DNA of 46,522 bases from an uncultured Sulfolobales archaeon (lineage in GTDB: Archaea > Thermoproteota > Thermoprotei_A > Sulfolobales > Desulfurococcaceae). The stretch is from NCBI GenBank assembly GCA_938045475.1, contig CALIML010000012.1:1-46522 (forward strand), given 5' to 3'. Shown here piece after piece: positions 8,191-16,256 of this stretch. The position numbers and the translations under genes were made by a program. Position 1 is the stretch's first letter; every line of letters starts with the position of its first letter. The notes under the pieces are model-generated. The model saw only the letters and a program-made list of their open reading frames with translations. It was not told the origin of the DNA and made no database searches.

Positions 8191-9057
8191 GTGTTAGCAT
8201 TGACTAAAGTGGTCCTTATAACGGGCTTACTAACCTTTGATAGCGGAAAGACGTGGTTTACGTATAATGCAGCTAACTACGCCTTAAGCAAGGGGCTTAG
8301 AGTATCGATATATAAGCCTGTTGCAGGCCACGATGCATGGACACAGTATCACACTGTTGAGATAAGCAGGGAGTTAAAGCTGCTCTTAGGGCACGACGTC
8401 TCTCTATACGCTGAGCTACTTAGAGTCAAGCCAAGTGAATTACGCTTGGTTAACCCAATAGACCTCCTCCTATCACCGCTGGACGTAGAGCCCTACCTCA
8501 ATTCAATGGAGTCATTCTATAGAGGCATGGAAAACCAATTCTCTAGAATAGTTCTCAGCAGAGTGAGCAAGTGTAGGGAGGGGGCGTCGAGCCACTTCCT
8601 AGTAAAAGAGAATATAGCTAAAGTACCTAGGTTCTTAAGAGATGAAATAAATTCCTTGGCTGAGGAATTGAACGCTGAAGCAATTGACTTAAAGACTCTT
8701 TTGAGCCTGCTTACATCGCGGGAAGCGTCAATCGAACTAAGCTACTGCTTAGAGGAACTGGCGGAGGGAAGAGACTTAGTTCTAGTAGAGTCTTTTAATA
8801 ACGCTGTTCTTCCATACATGGATTTGAGGAACTCTGTAAGCAAGATCGTAGTAGTGTCCGCAGGCAAGGCATTAATATATGATAATCCTAGAGAAGTGTG
8901 GAGAGTCATTGATGAAGGATTAAAGGAGGATGTTCTACGGCCATTGATGACCGACTACTTTATTAGAAGAGTTAAGCCAAGCTCTATTGTAGGCATTAAG
9001 CCTAGGAGGAGCATAAGAGCCATAGACGAGGATTCAGCTATCGAAATAATACGTTGA
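8191..9057 (+). CDS. P-loop NTPase, dethiobiotin-synthetase-like
   Basis: 288 residues. The N-terminus holds a Walker A of the BioD/cobyrinate-synthase (SIMIBI) type: VLITGLLTFDSGKTWFTYNA (about 8-27), followed by KGLRVSIYKPVAGHD, the strand and KPV motif seen in BioD-like enzymes. Residues about 185-215 (EELAEGRDLVLVESFNNAVL) fit the Walker B/switch region. Length (288) is greater than BioD (about 220), and the middle 100 residues are not recognisable. The archaeal family is annotated only as predicted P-loop ATPase/GTPase. A role in biotin synthesis is not supported beyond the fold; no other bio genes for synthesis are in the window. Confidence 0.7.
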   Translation: MLALTKVVLITGLLTFDSGKTWFTYNAANYALSKGLRVSIYKPVAGHDAWTQYHTVEISRELKLLLGHDVSLYAELLRVKPSELRLVNPIDLLLSPLDVEPYLNSMESFYRGMENQFSRIVLSRVSKCREGASSHFLVKENIAKVPRFLRDEINSLAEELNAEAIDLKTLLSLLTSREASIELSYCLEELAEGRDLVLVESFNNAVLPYMDLRNSVSKIVVVSAGKALIYDNPREVWRVIDEGLKEDVLRPLMTDYFIRRVKPSSIVGIKPRRSIRAIDEDSAIEIIR

Positions 9058-9079
9058 AGCTAAAACAGGCCTAGTTTGA

Positions 9080-9205
9080 GCTTTCCCCCACTAACGGTGC
9101 TCTCGTTAGTGAGTTGCCCTATCTATGGAGCCACTTGCTTCATCATTGGGCATGGAGTAGGCCTCCGTCTATAGGCAGATACCCCATCGCATAGTGGATC
9201 ACATT
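9080..9205 (-). ncRNA. candidate structured small RNA, family member Y
   Basis: Lies between the stop codons of the convergent P-loop and Elp3 genes. On the minus strand a TATA-like TTTATAAC (9226-9233) is followed about 25 nt later by blocks that recur in the same order at 22305-22505: CAACGATA next to the TATA, CACTATGC, GGTATCTGC (9175-9183), GGAGGCC (9160-9166), GGGCAA (9114-9119), a stem CACTAACG/CGTTAGTG (9104-9111 with 9089-9096) and GGGGGAAA. GGAG(G)CC can pair with the GGCTCC about 35 nt later. The element does not overlap any protein gene. Transcription is inferred from the TATA box only. Confidence 0.5.
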
Positions 9206-9240
9206 CTCCAAACACTCATATCGTTGTTATAAAGTGCAGC

Positions 9241-10698
9241 CTACTTCAGGAGCTTGACCATGTATGGAGATCCCTCTAACCTACTGTACCCTAATTTCTT
9301 ATAGTATTCCCTAGCCCCTATGCCTGAAAGAACCAGTATTTTACTCCTATCATACTTCTCTAAAGATATCCTTTCTGCTTCAAGCAGCAGTCTTTTCCCA
9401 AAGCCTTTGTGTTGTGTTTCCAGAATGCTCTGCGGCTTAGCGCCTATGGGAGTCATTAAGCCATACACGTGTAGTTCTCGAACTATTGCTGTACTTGAGT
9501 CTATCTCAAGTCTGTGAGCTCTCTCACTGGGAATCCTTAACCTTAGGAATCCTATTAATGCATCACTACATGCTTCTTCCACTGACAGAAACACTTCTAT
9601 TCCTCCACTAGCTTCATAAGCTATTCTCTTCATTTTAATGCAGCTCTCTCTAGGAGCTTTATTTAACTTGTAGATCTGCCTACCTATTTCCCTCCACCTT
9701 ATTTCCCTAATAGCTATGCATTTCTCCAAGCACTTCTCCTCAACTAGCTCTCTTAAGTTCCCCCTCCTAGGACCGGCCTCAATGTATTTTGCTGGCACAT
9801 CTCTCTGGACTCTAATGACTCTAACGTATTCAGGTATATGCCTATACATTTCGCTTATTAATTCAACGGCTTCCTCATCCGTATATGGGGTATATGAGCC
9901 TTTAATCCAGAGCTCATATAGTCCCGTTTCCTTGACAACTATTGTTGGATATATTTTCAAGTAATCAGGTCTATAATCCGGGTTACTGAATATCTCCTTA
10001 ATCATCTCTAAGTCTCTATCGTAGCTACTCCCGGGGAGCCCAGGCATTAAGTGGTACGTTACTTTAAGCCCCGAGTCCTTAGCTATTCTAGTTGCCTCTA
10101 CAACATCTCTAACTGTGTGGCCTCTCCTAACCCTCTCAAGCACGTCATCGTAGATGCTCTGCACCCCCAGCTCGACTCTAGTGGCGCCAAGGTATAGCAT
10201 GGAGTCAATGTGATTTTCGCGCGACCAATCGGGCCTCGTTTCAATAGTCATAGCTACGCAGCGCACGCTTGCCGTCTCATTCCTTAGCTGAGCGCTAGCT
10301 AAGCCCACTGTTTTAGGCGCCTTGTTGCATGGGTAGTCATTCATGGCCTCTAAAGCCATGGCTATAAACCACTCCTGATAGCCCCTGGGCATGGCTGGGA
10401 AAGTCCCGCCCATAACTATTAGCTCTACCTTAGATGGAAAGTAGCCCAGCACCTCGTGATACTGCTTAAGCCTACTCAAAGTCTGTAGGTATGGATCGTA
10501 GTTAACTCTAATGGCTCTCATGAGAGCAGGCTCTTCGCCTACGTAACTCTGCGGAGTCCCTTGATCAGGGCCCCCTGGGCAGTAGAGGCACCTCCCGTGA
10601 GGGCATGGATAGGGTTCAGTCATTACTGCTACTGGCGCTACACCTGAAAGCACTCTGCTCAACTTCCTTAAGCGCTTCTCCATAAGTATGCTCCGCAT
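9241..10698 (-). CDS. elp3: Elp3: tRNA wobble uridine carboxymethyl-transferring enzyme
   Basis: 485 residues, ATG start 11 bp after the methyltransferase gene upstream. Archaeal Elp3 alone makes the C5 carboxymethyl group on U34 from acetyl-CoA by radical SAM chemistry. The [4Fe-4S] cysteines are C32, C37 and C40 (CPHGRCLYCPGGPD). The conserved QSYVGEEPALMRAIRVNYDP block and HLMPGLPGSS follow. The C-terminal GNAT acetyltransferase domain (about 385-485) has the acetyl-CoA loop QHKGFGKRLLLEAE and ends in GAREYYKKLGY. Length is slightly under that of eukaryotic Elp3, as expected for archaea. Cotranscription with the Trm9-like methyltransferase is likely. Confidence 0.95.
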   Translation of the reverse strand: MRSILMEKRLRKLSRVLSGVAPVAVMTEPYPCPHGRCLYCPGGPDQGTPQSYVGEEPALMRAIRVNYDPYLQTLSRLKQYHEVLGYFPSKVELIVMGGTFPAMPRGYQEWFIAMALEAMNDYPCNKAPKTVGLASAQLRNETASVRCVAMTIETRPDWSRENHIDSMLYLGATRVELGVQSIYDDVLERVRRGHTVRDVVEATRIAKDSGLKVTYHLMPGLPGSSYDRDLEMIKEIFSNPDYRPDYLKIYPTIVVKETGLYELWIKGSYTPYTDEEAVELISEMYRHIPEYVRVIRVQRDVPAKYIEAGPRRGNLRELVEEKCLEKCIAIREIRWREIGRQIYKLNKAPRESCIKMKRIAYEASGGIEVFLSVEEACSDALIGFLRLRIPSERAHRLEIDSSTAIVRELHVYGLMTPIGAKPQSILETQHKGFGKRLLLEAERISLEKYDRSKILVLSGIGAREYYKKLGYSRLEGSPYMVKLLK

Positions 10699-10709
10699 TA
10701 AATAGTGCC

Positions 10710-11435
10710 TCAGCCCTTTATGAACTTCTTTAACCCCACTACAAATAGGTTTTTCTGTAAAGCATTAGCTCTTCCCGGAGCAACGTATTTACCTGCCTGA
10801 ATTACTGCGAGCCCTGACCCCTGGACTTCTCTCTTGAGCTCTCCCAACATGTATAAGTGGTAGTATCTCCTGTAGATGGCTCCCTTAACTACGCTCACTT
10901 TAATGCAGTCGCCCAGGCTTATGGATGGCTTAACAAGCTTCTTAAGGAAGTTCATCATTACACACTTAACGAACGATCTTTGGGTAATACTCCATGAAGT
11001 GACGAGCACTACTCCTTCATCCTTAAGAACTCTGCGTGCTTCCCTCAATGCGTTGATCCTCCAAGCCCTCTTCGGCAAGTGATGTATAACGGCTATGTAT
11101 AAGCAGAGCTCCATTGATTCACTCCTCAACGGAAGGCTCCTCACATCACTTACTACGAGCAGCGCTCTATGCTTTAGCCCTGCTTGTTCAACGGATGATT
11201 GCGCTCTTTCAATCATTGCTTTGGATAAGTCTATGAGCACCCCCCTCGCCTTAGGGTACTCGCTGAGCAGTAGGACTGCATTATGCCCCGGGCCGCAGCC
11301 TGCGTCTAGAAATACCTCCATCCTTCTGCAAAGCCCTGCAGCCTGCCTAACTATAGGCCAAGCCCTCCTCCTATATGAAGGAGCTATTGCTTCATAAGCT
11401 TCTACAGTGCTCCACACGACTTCCTCGCTATCCAT
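10710..11435 (-). CDS. class I SAM methyltransferase, Trm9-like (tRNA wobble uridine)
   Basis: 241 residues, ATG start. SAM-binding motif I is FLDAGCGPGHNAVLL (about 42-56); motif II acidic residue lies in GVLIDLS; SDVRSLPLRSESMELCL is motif III. The segment YIAVIHHLPKRAWRINALRE (about 117-136) is close to the AVIHHL signature of Trm9/ALKBH8 methyltransferases, which methylate the cm5U34 made by Elp3. The YYHLYMLGELKREVQGSGL segment near the C-terminus also matches the Trm9 YH.F...EL layout. Elp3 is the next gene (11 bp), which supports the assignment. Trm9 needs the partner Trm112, not seen here. A generic methyltransferase is the alternative. Confidence 0.82.
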   Translation of the reverse strand: MDSEEVVWSTVEAYEAIAPSYRRRAWPIVRQAAGLCRRMEVFLDAGCGPGHNAVLLLSEYPKARGVLIDLSKAMIERAQSSVEQAGLKHRALLVVSDVRSLPLRSESMELCLYIAVIHHLPKRAWRINALREARRVLKDEGVVLVTSWSITQRSFVKCVMMNFLKKLVKPSISLGDCIKVSVVKGAIYRRYYHLYMLGELKREVQGSGLAVIQAGKYVAPGRANALQKNLFVVGLKKFIKG

Positions 11436-11546
11436 GGAGTTACCCCATTAATTAAAAACATAGCTCCACATAACGCTTAGAGGAAAACGCTCTCACCCAC
11501 TCTATTTAAAGTTGTGCAGTTCTAAAAGCTTAAAGCAGTACAGTGA

Positions 11547-12965
11547 GTGGTTGGAGCAGCCCATGGCTTCACTCAAGTAGTGGAGAAGGACGGGCTGAGA
11601 GCTATGGCTGGCTTAAAGTTGAGCGGAGTTGAACTCCACATAGGATTTGACGACGTTGACTCCCCGAGAGGCGGTTGTACAACGGATTTAGCGTCAGAAA
11701 TAGCTATTAATTGGAGTAAGCGTGGAGTAAAGTTCATCGACTACCCTAACTTAGTTAGGCTAAACCCTGCAATACCTTGGAAGACCAGGGGGAATGGAGC
11801 TCTATCGCTAAGAGTGCTTGCAGAAAGCTATGAGTTAGCTAAAGAAATGTGCAGCGAAGTAATAAGCATTGCTGAAAGCTATGTAGCTGAGTTCGCTCAT
11901 CCAAAGAGGAGTCCACATGTAGCTTGCTTTATAGGCCGGGTTCCCGGGGAACTCGAAGCTATGGGAGAGAGGGCTGTAAAGGATGTAGTGTTAATTGATG
12001 AAGCACTAAGTATTGTTGAGAAGTACTTGCCTAAAATAATTACGTGGAGCAATAGCTCCAGTAAGAGGGGGCTTATTGGGGCTCTAGCCGCAGTGGGCAA
12101 TAAGCTAACTAAAGACCATACGTATGAATTAATCGCTTACAGAAGCAGGGATTACTGGGGGGCGCCTAGGCTCATAGATCCAGTAAGCGTGTTTAAAATG
12201 GATGAAGAAACCAGGGGGATGACTTTCCTAAACGTCGATAGGGAAGCCAATAGAGTGCTCATAGCTCCACATGGGCCAGACCCAATACTGTTTGGGATAA
12301 GGGGGGAGGAGCCTGGTGCATTAATTAAAGCTCTAAACGTTATAGAGACGGGCGAACCCATAGCTAAATGGATCATATTTAGGACTAATCAAGCAACCGA
12401 TGAACATCTAAGGAGAGTGAAGAACCTCTGTGAAGCATACGCCTATACAGGCGTTATAGCGTTAGGAAAGATCTCCAGAAGCCCCAGGACAATAGCTGGA
12501 GGACACGTCATACTAGCTATAGCTGATGAATGCGGGGAAATCGATGTAGCTGCATATGAGCCAACGGGGAGCTTTAGAAGCATCGTTAAGGAGTTAAGGC
12601 CGGGAGACGTAGTTGAAGTGTATGGAGTTGTAAGACCTCCGTCAAGCACTCACGGAAGAACAATTAACTTGGAGAAGATTAGGATAATTAAGTTATCTGA
12701 AGCAGTTAAGTACCTCAACCCAGTTTGCCCGAAGTGCGGTAGGAGAATGACTAGTTCCGGCAGAGGGAAGGGGTTTAAGTGCGCTCACTGTGGCTACAAA
12801 GATCCAGCTGCATCAAAAATAGCAGTTGTTGAAAAAAGGAGTGTAGCTGAAGGATGGCATCAGCCTCCGCCGAGAGCGTTTAAACACTTAATGAAGCCCC
12901 TTGAGAGATTCGGGAGGGAGAAGAACAGTTGGAGCGGAGTAATGATCGAGAAATGGCATAGCTGA
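11547..12965 (+). CDS. tiaS: TiaS: tRNA-Ile2 agmatinylcytidine synthetase
   Basis: 472 residues as listed (GTG start). It converts C34 of tRNA-Ile2 (CAU) to agmatidine using ATP and agmatine, so that AUA is read as Ile. The kinase-like core opens with ELHIGFDDVDSPRGGCTTDL; an OB-fold follows (about 300-390, TGVIALGKISRSPRTIAGGH), then a zinc ribbon with CPKCG...CAHCG at about 391-412. A TATA-like TATTTAAAG at about 11499 suits a transcript from about 11525. The first 20 codons are not typical of the family; ATG at 11604 is an alternative start. It is divergent from the Elp3/Trm9-like operon, placing three wobble-modification genes together. Confidence 0.92.
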   Translation: MVGAAHGFTQVVEKDGLRAMAGLKLSGVELHIGFDDVDSPRGGCTTDLASEIAINWSKRGVKFIDYPNLVRLNPAIPWKTRGNGALSLRVLAESYELAKEMCSEVISIAESYVAEFAHPKRSPHVACFIGRVPGELEAMGERAVKDVVLIDEALSIVEKYLPKIITWSNSSSKRGLIGALAAVGNKLTKDHTYELIAYRSRDYWGAPRLIDPVSVFKMDEETRGMTFLNVDREANRVLIAPHGPDPILFGIRGEEPGALIKALNVIETGEPIAKWIIFRTNQATDEHLRRVKNLCEAYAYTGVIALGKISRSPRTIAGGHVILAIADECGEIDVAAYEPTGSFRSIVKELRPGDVVEVYGVVRPPSSTHGRTINLEKIRIIKLSEAVKYLNPVCPKCGRRMTSSGRGKGFKCAHCGYKDPAASKIAVVEKRSVAEGWHQPPPRAFKHLMKPLERFGREKNSWSGVMIEKWHS

Positions 12966-12976
12966 GGGGACTACTT

Positions 12977-13459
12977 ATGAATCGTGGAACGCACATATTC
13001 ATAGGCTTAAGCATGGGCTTACTTATCTGTGGCCAGAGAACGGATCTAATAGCTCTATGTACAGTAATGGGTGCTGTAGGAGGATGGTTTCCGGACATAG
13101 ATTTGTTCCTTAAACACAGGAAGAGCCTCCACAACATTCTATCGCTATTAGCTACAGGCGCTGCAGTATACGCAGCGGCCTACTTTTTAGCCAAGAACTT
13201 TGCTGCAAGCCCGGCCTTAATTGCTTCACTAACTGCCTACTCATTCATGGCTGGCTACTCCATGCACATATTCGGGGACTCCCTGACAATAATGGGGACA
13301 TACGTGTTCTGGCCTCTCTCCAACTACAGGCTTAGGCTAGCTAAGATGAAGTCTAACGGCTTCCTTATCAACTTCCTTGGAGCACTATTAGGACTGGCAT
13401 TCATAGCCGTGTGGGCAAGGGACTACGTGTACAGCACTTTAACTTTATTGGGGAGATAA
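12977..13459 (+). CDS. DUF457/YdjM-like membrane-bound metal-dependent hydrolase
   Basis: 160 residues, ATG start 11 bp after tiaS with GAGGGGA ribosome binding site, so likely cotranscribed. Family pattern: RGTHIFIGLSMG at the N-terminus, GGWFPDIDLFLKHR (about 35-48), HNILS, and GYSMHIFGDSLT (about 93-105) supply the His/Asp residues expected to bind metal in the DUF457 (LexA-binding, YdjM) group. At least four membrane segments are visible, the last near 133-150. Substrate unknown. No functional link with TiaS is evident. Confidence 0.8.
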   Translation: MNRGTHIFIGLSMGLLICGQRTDLIALCTVMGAVGGWFPDIDLFLKHRKSLHNILSLLATGAAVYAAAYFLAKNFAASPALIASLTAYSFMAGYSMHIFGDSLTIMGTYVFWPLSNYRLRLAKMKSNGFLINFLGALLGLAFIAVWARDYVYSTLTLLGR

Positions 13460-13533
13460 GAGAGTTCATTGAGCCGCAGTAGCTTCTTTATGCAGCAAGA
13501 TAGATTGTGTGCAGTCACAAAGCCTTAGTACAT

Positions 13534-15237
13534 TTAGCTGCGGGCTTTTGAATACACCTTTAGTAGAGATAGAAACACGGCCAGCGCAATTATGGCAGTT
13601 GACGTAACTCCATAGATAGCGTAAAACCTTAGATCGTTTTTAGCCTTTTCAATCTCTAGAAGCTTACGATCTATTGCTGTAAGGTTCTTGGAGAACTCCT
13701 CTAGCTCTACTTCGCACTGAGCTAGCTTTGACTTTAAAGCTATCAATGTGTTGTTGAGGTTAGCTATAGTGTTGTTGAGGGAGCTGACTGTTCCACTTAA
13801 TTCCACTACTTCGCTCCTACAGCTAGCTACGCTATTAACCAATGCTTTCAAACCCCACTCACCGCCTGTTAGAAGGGCGTTTAGTAGGCTGTATTGGTTG
13901 TCCACGCTTATGGTGCCTGTGGAAGTGCTTGATGGATATATGAATATGTGGCCTTCACTTACTCCAGTCCACCCATCTTTAACCAAGATGAGCTTCTCAC
14001 CGCCTAACGCAATTACTTCAAACCGTGCTCCTTCAATAACTAGCTTTTCTACAGCTTCCTTCGAGAACTTAACTACGCCGGGAGCGATTGCTTCTCCGCC
14101 AACTAAGTACCCTTCGCTATTGGTGCTCAGCGAAAGACTGTATGGTGAGATAATTAGTAGAGCTGTTGCCCTGCCTCCAAGCCTTGAGAGAGCAACCGAA
14201 ATCAGTGAATCCAGGCCTCTATATATTTCCTCAATGATTTCCTCAAGAGTTTCCCCACTAGTTACTCTAGAAATCTTTTCGGCTTCATTAATTAAAGGAT
14301 ATGAGAAGAAGTAAACGCTGCCTCTGTAAGTAATTGACGTATACCAGGCTAAGCTTACGTAAAAGCTTGCGCTTTCGTTAAACAACCACTTCACTACTTG
14401 GGGGTAGCGCCTAACAATGCCTTCATCTATGTTACTTAAGTCAATCCACGGCAGTACCACCTTATCGAACCCGGTGAAGCCTGATGAAAAGCCATCCCCC
14501 ATCCTAATGCCCCCAGTTGATGCAATCAAGTAATCTCCGCCTTCTAGAGGAAATACAGCGAACTTAACCCAGTAGGTTCCAGCATTTAAAGTCCAGTTCT
14601 CTTCAATGCTTATGTCTACTTCACTTGATTCCTCAAGCCCTCTCTCAATGACTACTTTCTTTTTCAATTCACTCAGCGTTAATTCATAGTGTGTCTCGTT
14701 TAGTGAAAAAGATAGCGTTGTGTTAAGTTCTCTCCAAAAGACGCTGCTTCCATTGCTTAACTTAAAGACTGCTGGACGTATAGTTGAATTACTCGAGATT
14801 GCTGCAAAGCTCACAGTATGGTTTGTAGTTGTTGGTAGAACTAAGTTAGTGTTGACTAATGCTACATCACTGTAATTAATTGATGCAGCAGTTTGATTAA
14901 CTAAGTCACTGTAGTGAACAGGCATAGTTGTCCCATTAATCCATATAGCCGTTGAATTTATTGGAATACCCTTTGTGAAAGCCCAACCCCCGGGGTTAAG
15001 GAGTAGCAGCTCATAGTGTATTGGAGTGTATGGCGGCTGTAAGCCAATGCTGTATAAAGCGCCTTCAGTTACGTAATTGCTTGAATTAAACCTCTCAATA
15101 AATGACGGTAAGTGCACTCCAGGAGCATACACTATAGCCAGCCTATACCTGGCATCAATGCAAGTTTGCGAAAAAGCTATTGAAGACATCACTATGGTTA
15201 AAGTAATTAAAGCAACTAATATCCGGGCATAGTTCAT
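13534..15237 (-). CDS. secreted, membrane-anchored protein with C-terminal coiled coil
   Basis: 567 residues, ATG start. A signal peptide (residues about 5-23, ILVALITLTIVMSSIAFSQ) leads into a large extracellular part with many N-x-S/T sequons. From about 465 to 530 there is a heptad-like coiled coil (LSGTVSSLNNTIANLNNTLI, then LKSKLAQCEVELEEF), followed by a membrane helix (about 537-560) and a basic tail, so the protein is held in the membrane with a stalk. This layout is common in archaeal cell-surface proteins. The opening RYRLAIVYAPGVHLPSF resembles the start of some alkaline-phosphatase-fold domains, but I see no metal ligands, so I do not assign an activity. Confidence 0.75.
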   Translation of the reverse strand: MNYARILVALITLTIVMSSIAFSQTCIDARYRLAIVYAPGVHLPSFIERFNSSNYVTEGALYSIGLQPPYTPIHYELLLLNPGGWAFTKGIPINSTAIWINGTTMPVHYSDLVNQTAASINYSDVALVNTNLVLPTTTNHTVSFAAISSNSTIRPAVFKLSNGSSVFWRELNTTLSFSLNETHYELTLSELKKKVVIERGLEESSEVDISIEENWTLNAGTYWVKFAVFPLEGGDYLIASTGGIRMGDGFSSGFTGFDKVVLPWIDLSNIDEGIVRRYPQVVKWLFNESASFYVSLAWYTSITYRGSVYFFSYPLINEAEKISRVTSGETLEEIIEEIYRGLDSLISVALSRLGGRATALLIISPYSLSLSTNSEGYLVGGEAIAPGVVKFSKEAVEKLVIEGARFEVIALGGEKLILVKDGWTGVSEGHIFIYPSSTSTGTISVDNQYSLLNALLTGGEWGLKALVNSVASCRSEVVELSGTVSSLNNTIANLNNTLIALKSKLAQCEVELEEFSKNLTAIDRKLLEIEKAKNDLRFYAIYGVTSTAIIALAVFLSLLKVYSKARS

Positions 15238-15393
15238 TTAAGTACACCCATCATTTAAAACAGCTTAGAAGTAAATAAACTTGTGAGCACGCCTAATGCC
15301 TGCTTAATGAGACTACGTCGCATGTCCACTATTCATGGAGTGCTGGTCGCCGGGGTCCGCTGACTGTTGCTGAGTTCAACTCATTTTTAATGG

Positions 15394-15597
15394 TTAAGGG
15401 ATTTGCACATCTTTAAACTTCTCACTAGCCTGCTCTCCGCCAACGCCCCAGTTTTCCCTCGGGATCTCGTGGATAATTACTTCAACAGCTCCGGCCGGTA
15501 CTCCTATTTCTGCGAAAACCTCTGTAATTCCCGAAATGATTCTCCTCTTGGCTTCGCTTGAAAAATCCCTCCATACGTATACGTGGACTACAGGCAT
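15394..15597 (-). CDS. 4-oxalocrotonate tautomerase family protein
   Basis: 67 residues, ATG start behind GGTGGAA. Proline 2 directly after Met (MPVVHVYVW) is the catalytic base of this family once Met is removed. The rest (SSEAKRRIISGITEVFAEIG, then VEVIIHEIPRENWGVGG) matches the short tautomerase monomer, which works as a hexamer. The substrate in archaea is unknown. It stands alone, with a 156-bp gap to the secreted-protein gene and 128 bp to the divergent nadM copy. Confidence 0.9.
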   Translation of the reverse strand: MPVVHVYVWRDFSSEAKRRIISGITEVFAEIGVPAGAVEVIIHEIPRENWGVGGEQASEKFKDVQIP

Positions 15598-15725
15598 TGT
15601 TCCACCAATGTATTAAGGGGATTAACTGAGATTTATCTATTAAAAGCGGGGCTCCATTATTTAATGATGTTGATAGGTGGTTGTTTTAAACTCTACCTTA
15701 AGATTAATGCCTGCTGGGGATTTAA

Positions 15726-16256
15726 TTGAGAAGAGCTCTCTTCATAGGTAGGTTTCAGCCGTTTCACAAAGGCCACTTATATAGCATTAAACGCATTCTC
15801 GAGGAGTTTGAGGAAGTAGTAATTACTGTAGCGGCTGCTCAATACAGCTACACTGTAGATAATCCATTTACAGCTGGTGAAAGAGTTGAAATGATTAGAG
15901 CGGGGCTTGACGATCTATATGATAGAGCGTACATAATCCCCGTTGACAATACGTTGAGCAACTATGAGTGGCCCCGCCACGTCTTAAACTATGTTCCAAG
16001 AGCGAGAGTTGTATTCAGCAACAACAAGTTAGTGCAAGCACTCTTTAAAGCATATGGGCTTGAGGTACGTGAAACCCCCGTGCTTCCAGGCGTTAGCGGC
16101 AGCCTTGTGAGGAAACTCATGGCAGAGGGAGGTGAGTGGGAAGCAATTGTGCCAGAGCCTATTGTAGACTTAATTAAGGAGTTTAATGGAGTTGAGCGTG
16201 TGAAGACTTTGTGGGCTATGAGAGTTAGGATGAGTGGCGAGAGGTTTGACAAGTAA
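15726..16256 (+). CDS. nadM: nicotinamide-nucleotide adenylyltransferase (NadM), copy 2
   Basis: 176 residues, TTG start. NMN adenylyltransferase motifs: GRFQPFHKGH (8-17), NPFTAGERVEMI, NYEWPRHV and the C-terminal VSGSLVRKLMAEG. This copy looks closer to the classical archaeal NadM (FIGRFQPFHKGH) than copy 1 at 7248-7799. Its end overlaps the start of the CinA-like gene, so both are translated from one message. The pairing suggests a role in NAD balance or repair. Either copy could use nicotinate mononucleotide or another nucleotide. Confidence 0.92.
   Translation: MRRALFIGRFQPFHKGHLYSIKRILEEFEEVVITVAAAQYSYTVDNPFTAGERVEMIRAGLDDLYDRAYIIPVDNTLSNYEWPRHVLNYVPRARVVFSNNKLVQALFKAYGLEVRETPVLPGVSGSLVRKLMAEGGEWEAIVPEPIVDLIKEFNGVERVKTLWAMRVRMSGERFDK

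Noticed and set aside
13748-14314. 188-codon plus-strand frame
   Set aside because: Antisense shadow of the secreted coiled-coil protein gene; Leu/Ser-rich composition is what the complementary strand gives.
15300-15390. Short inverted segments near the tautomerase gene, considered as a small RNA
   Set aside because: Stems are short, no C or D box in proper order, and no similarity to the X/Y elements.
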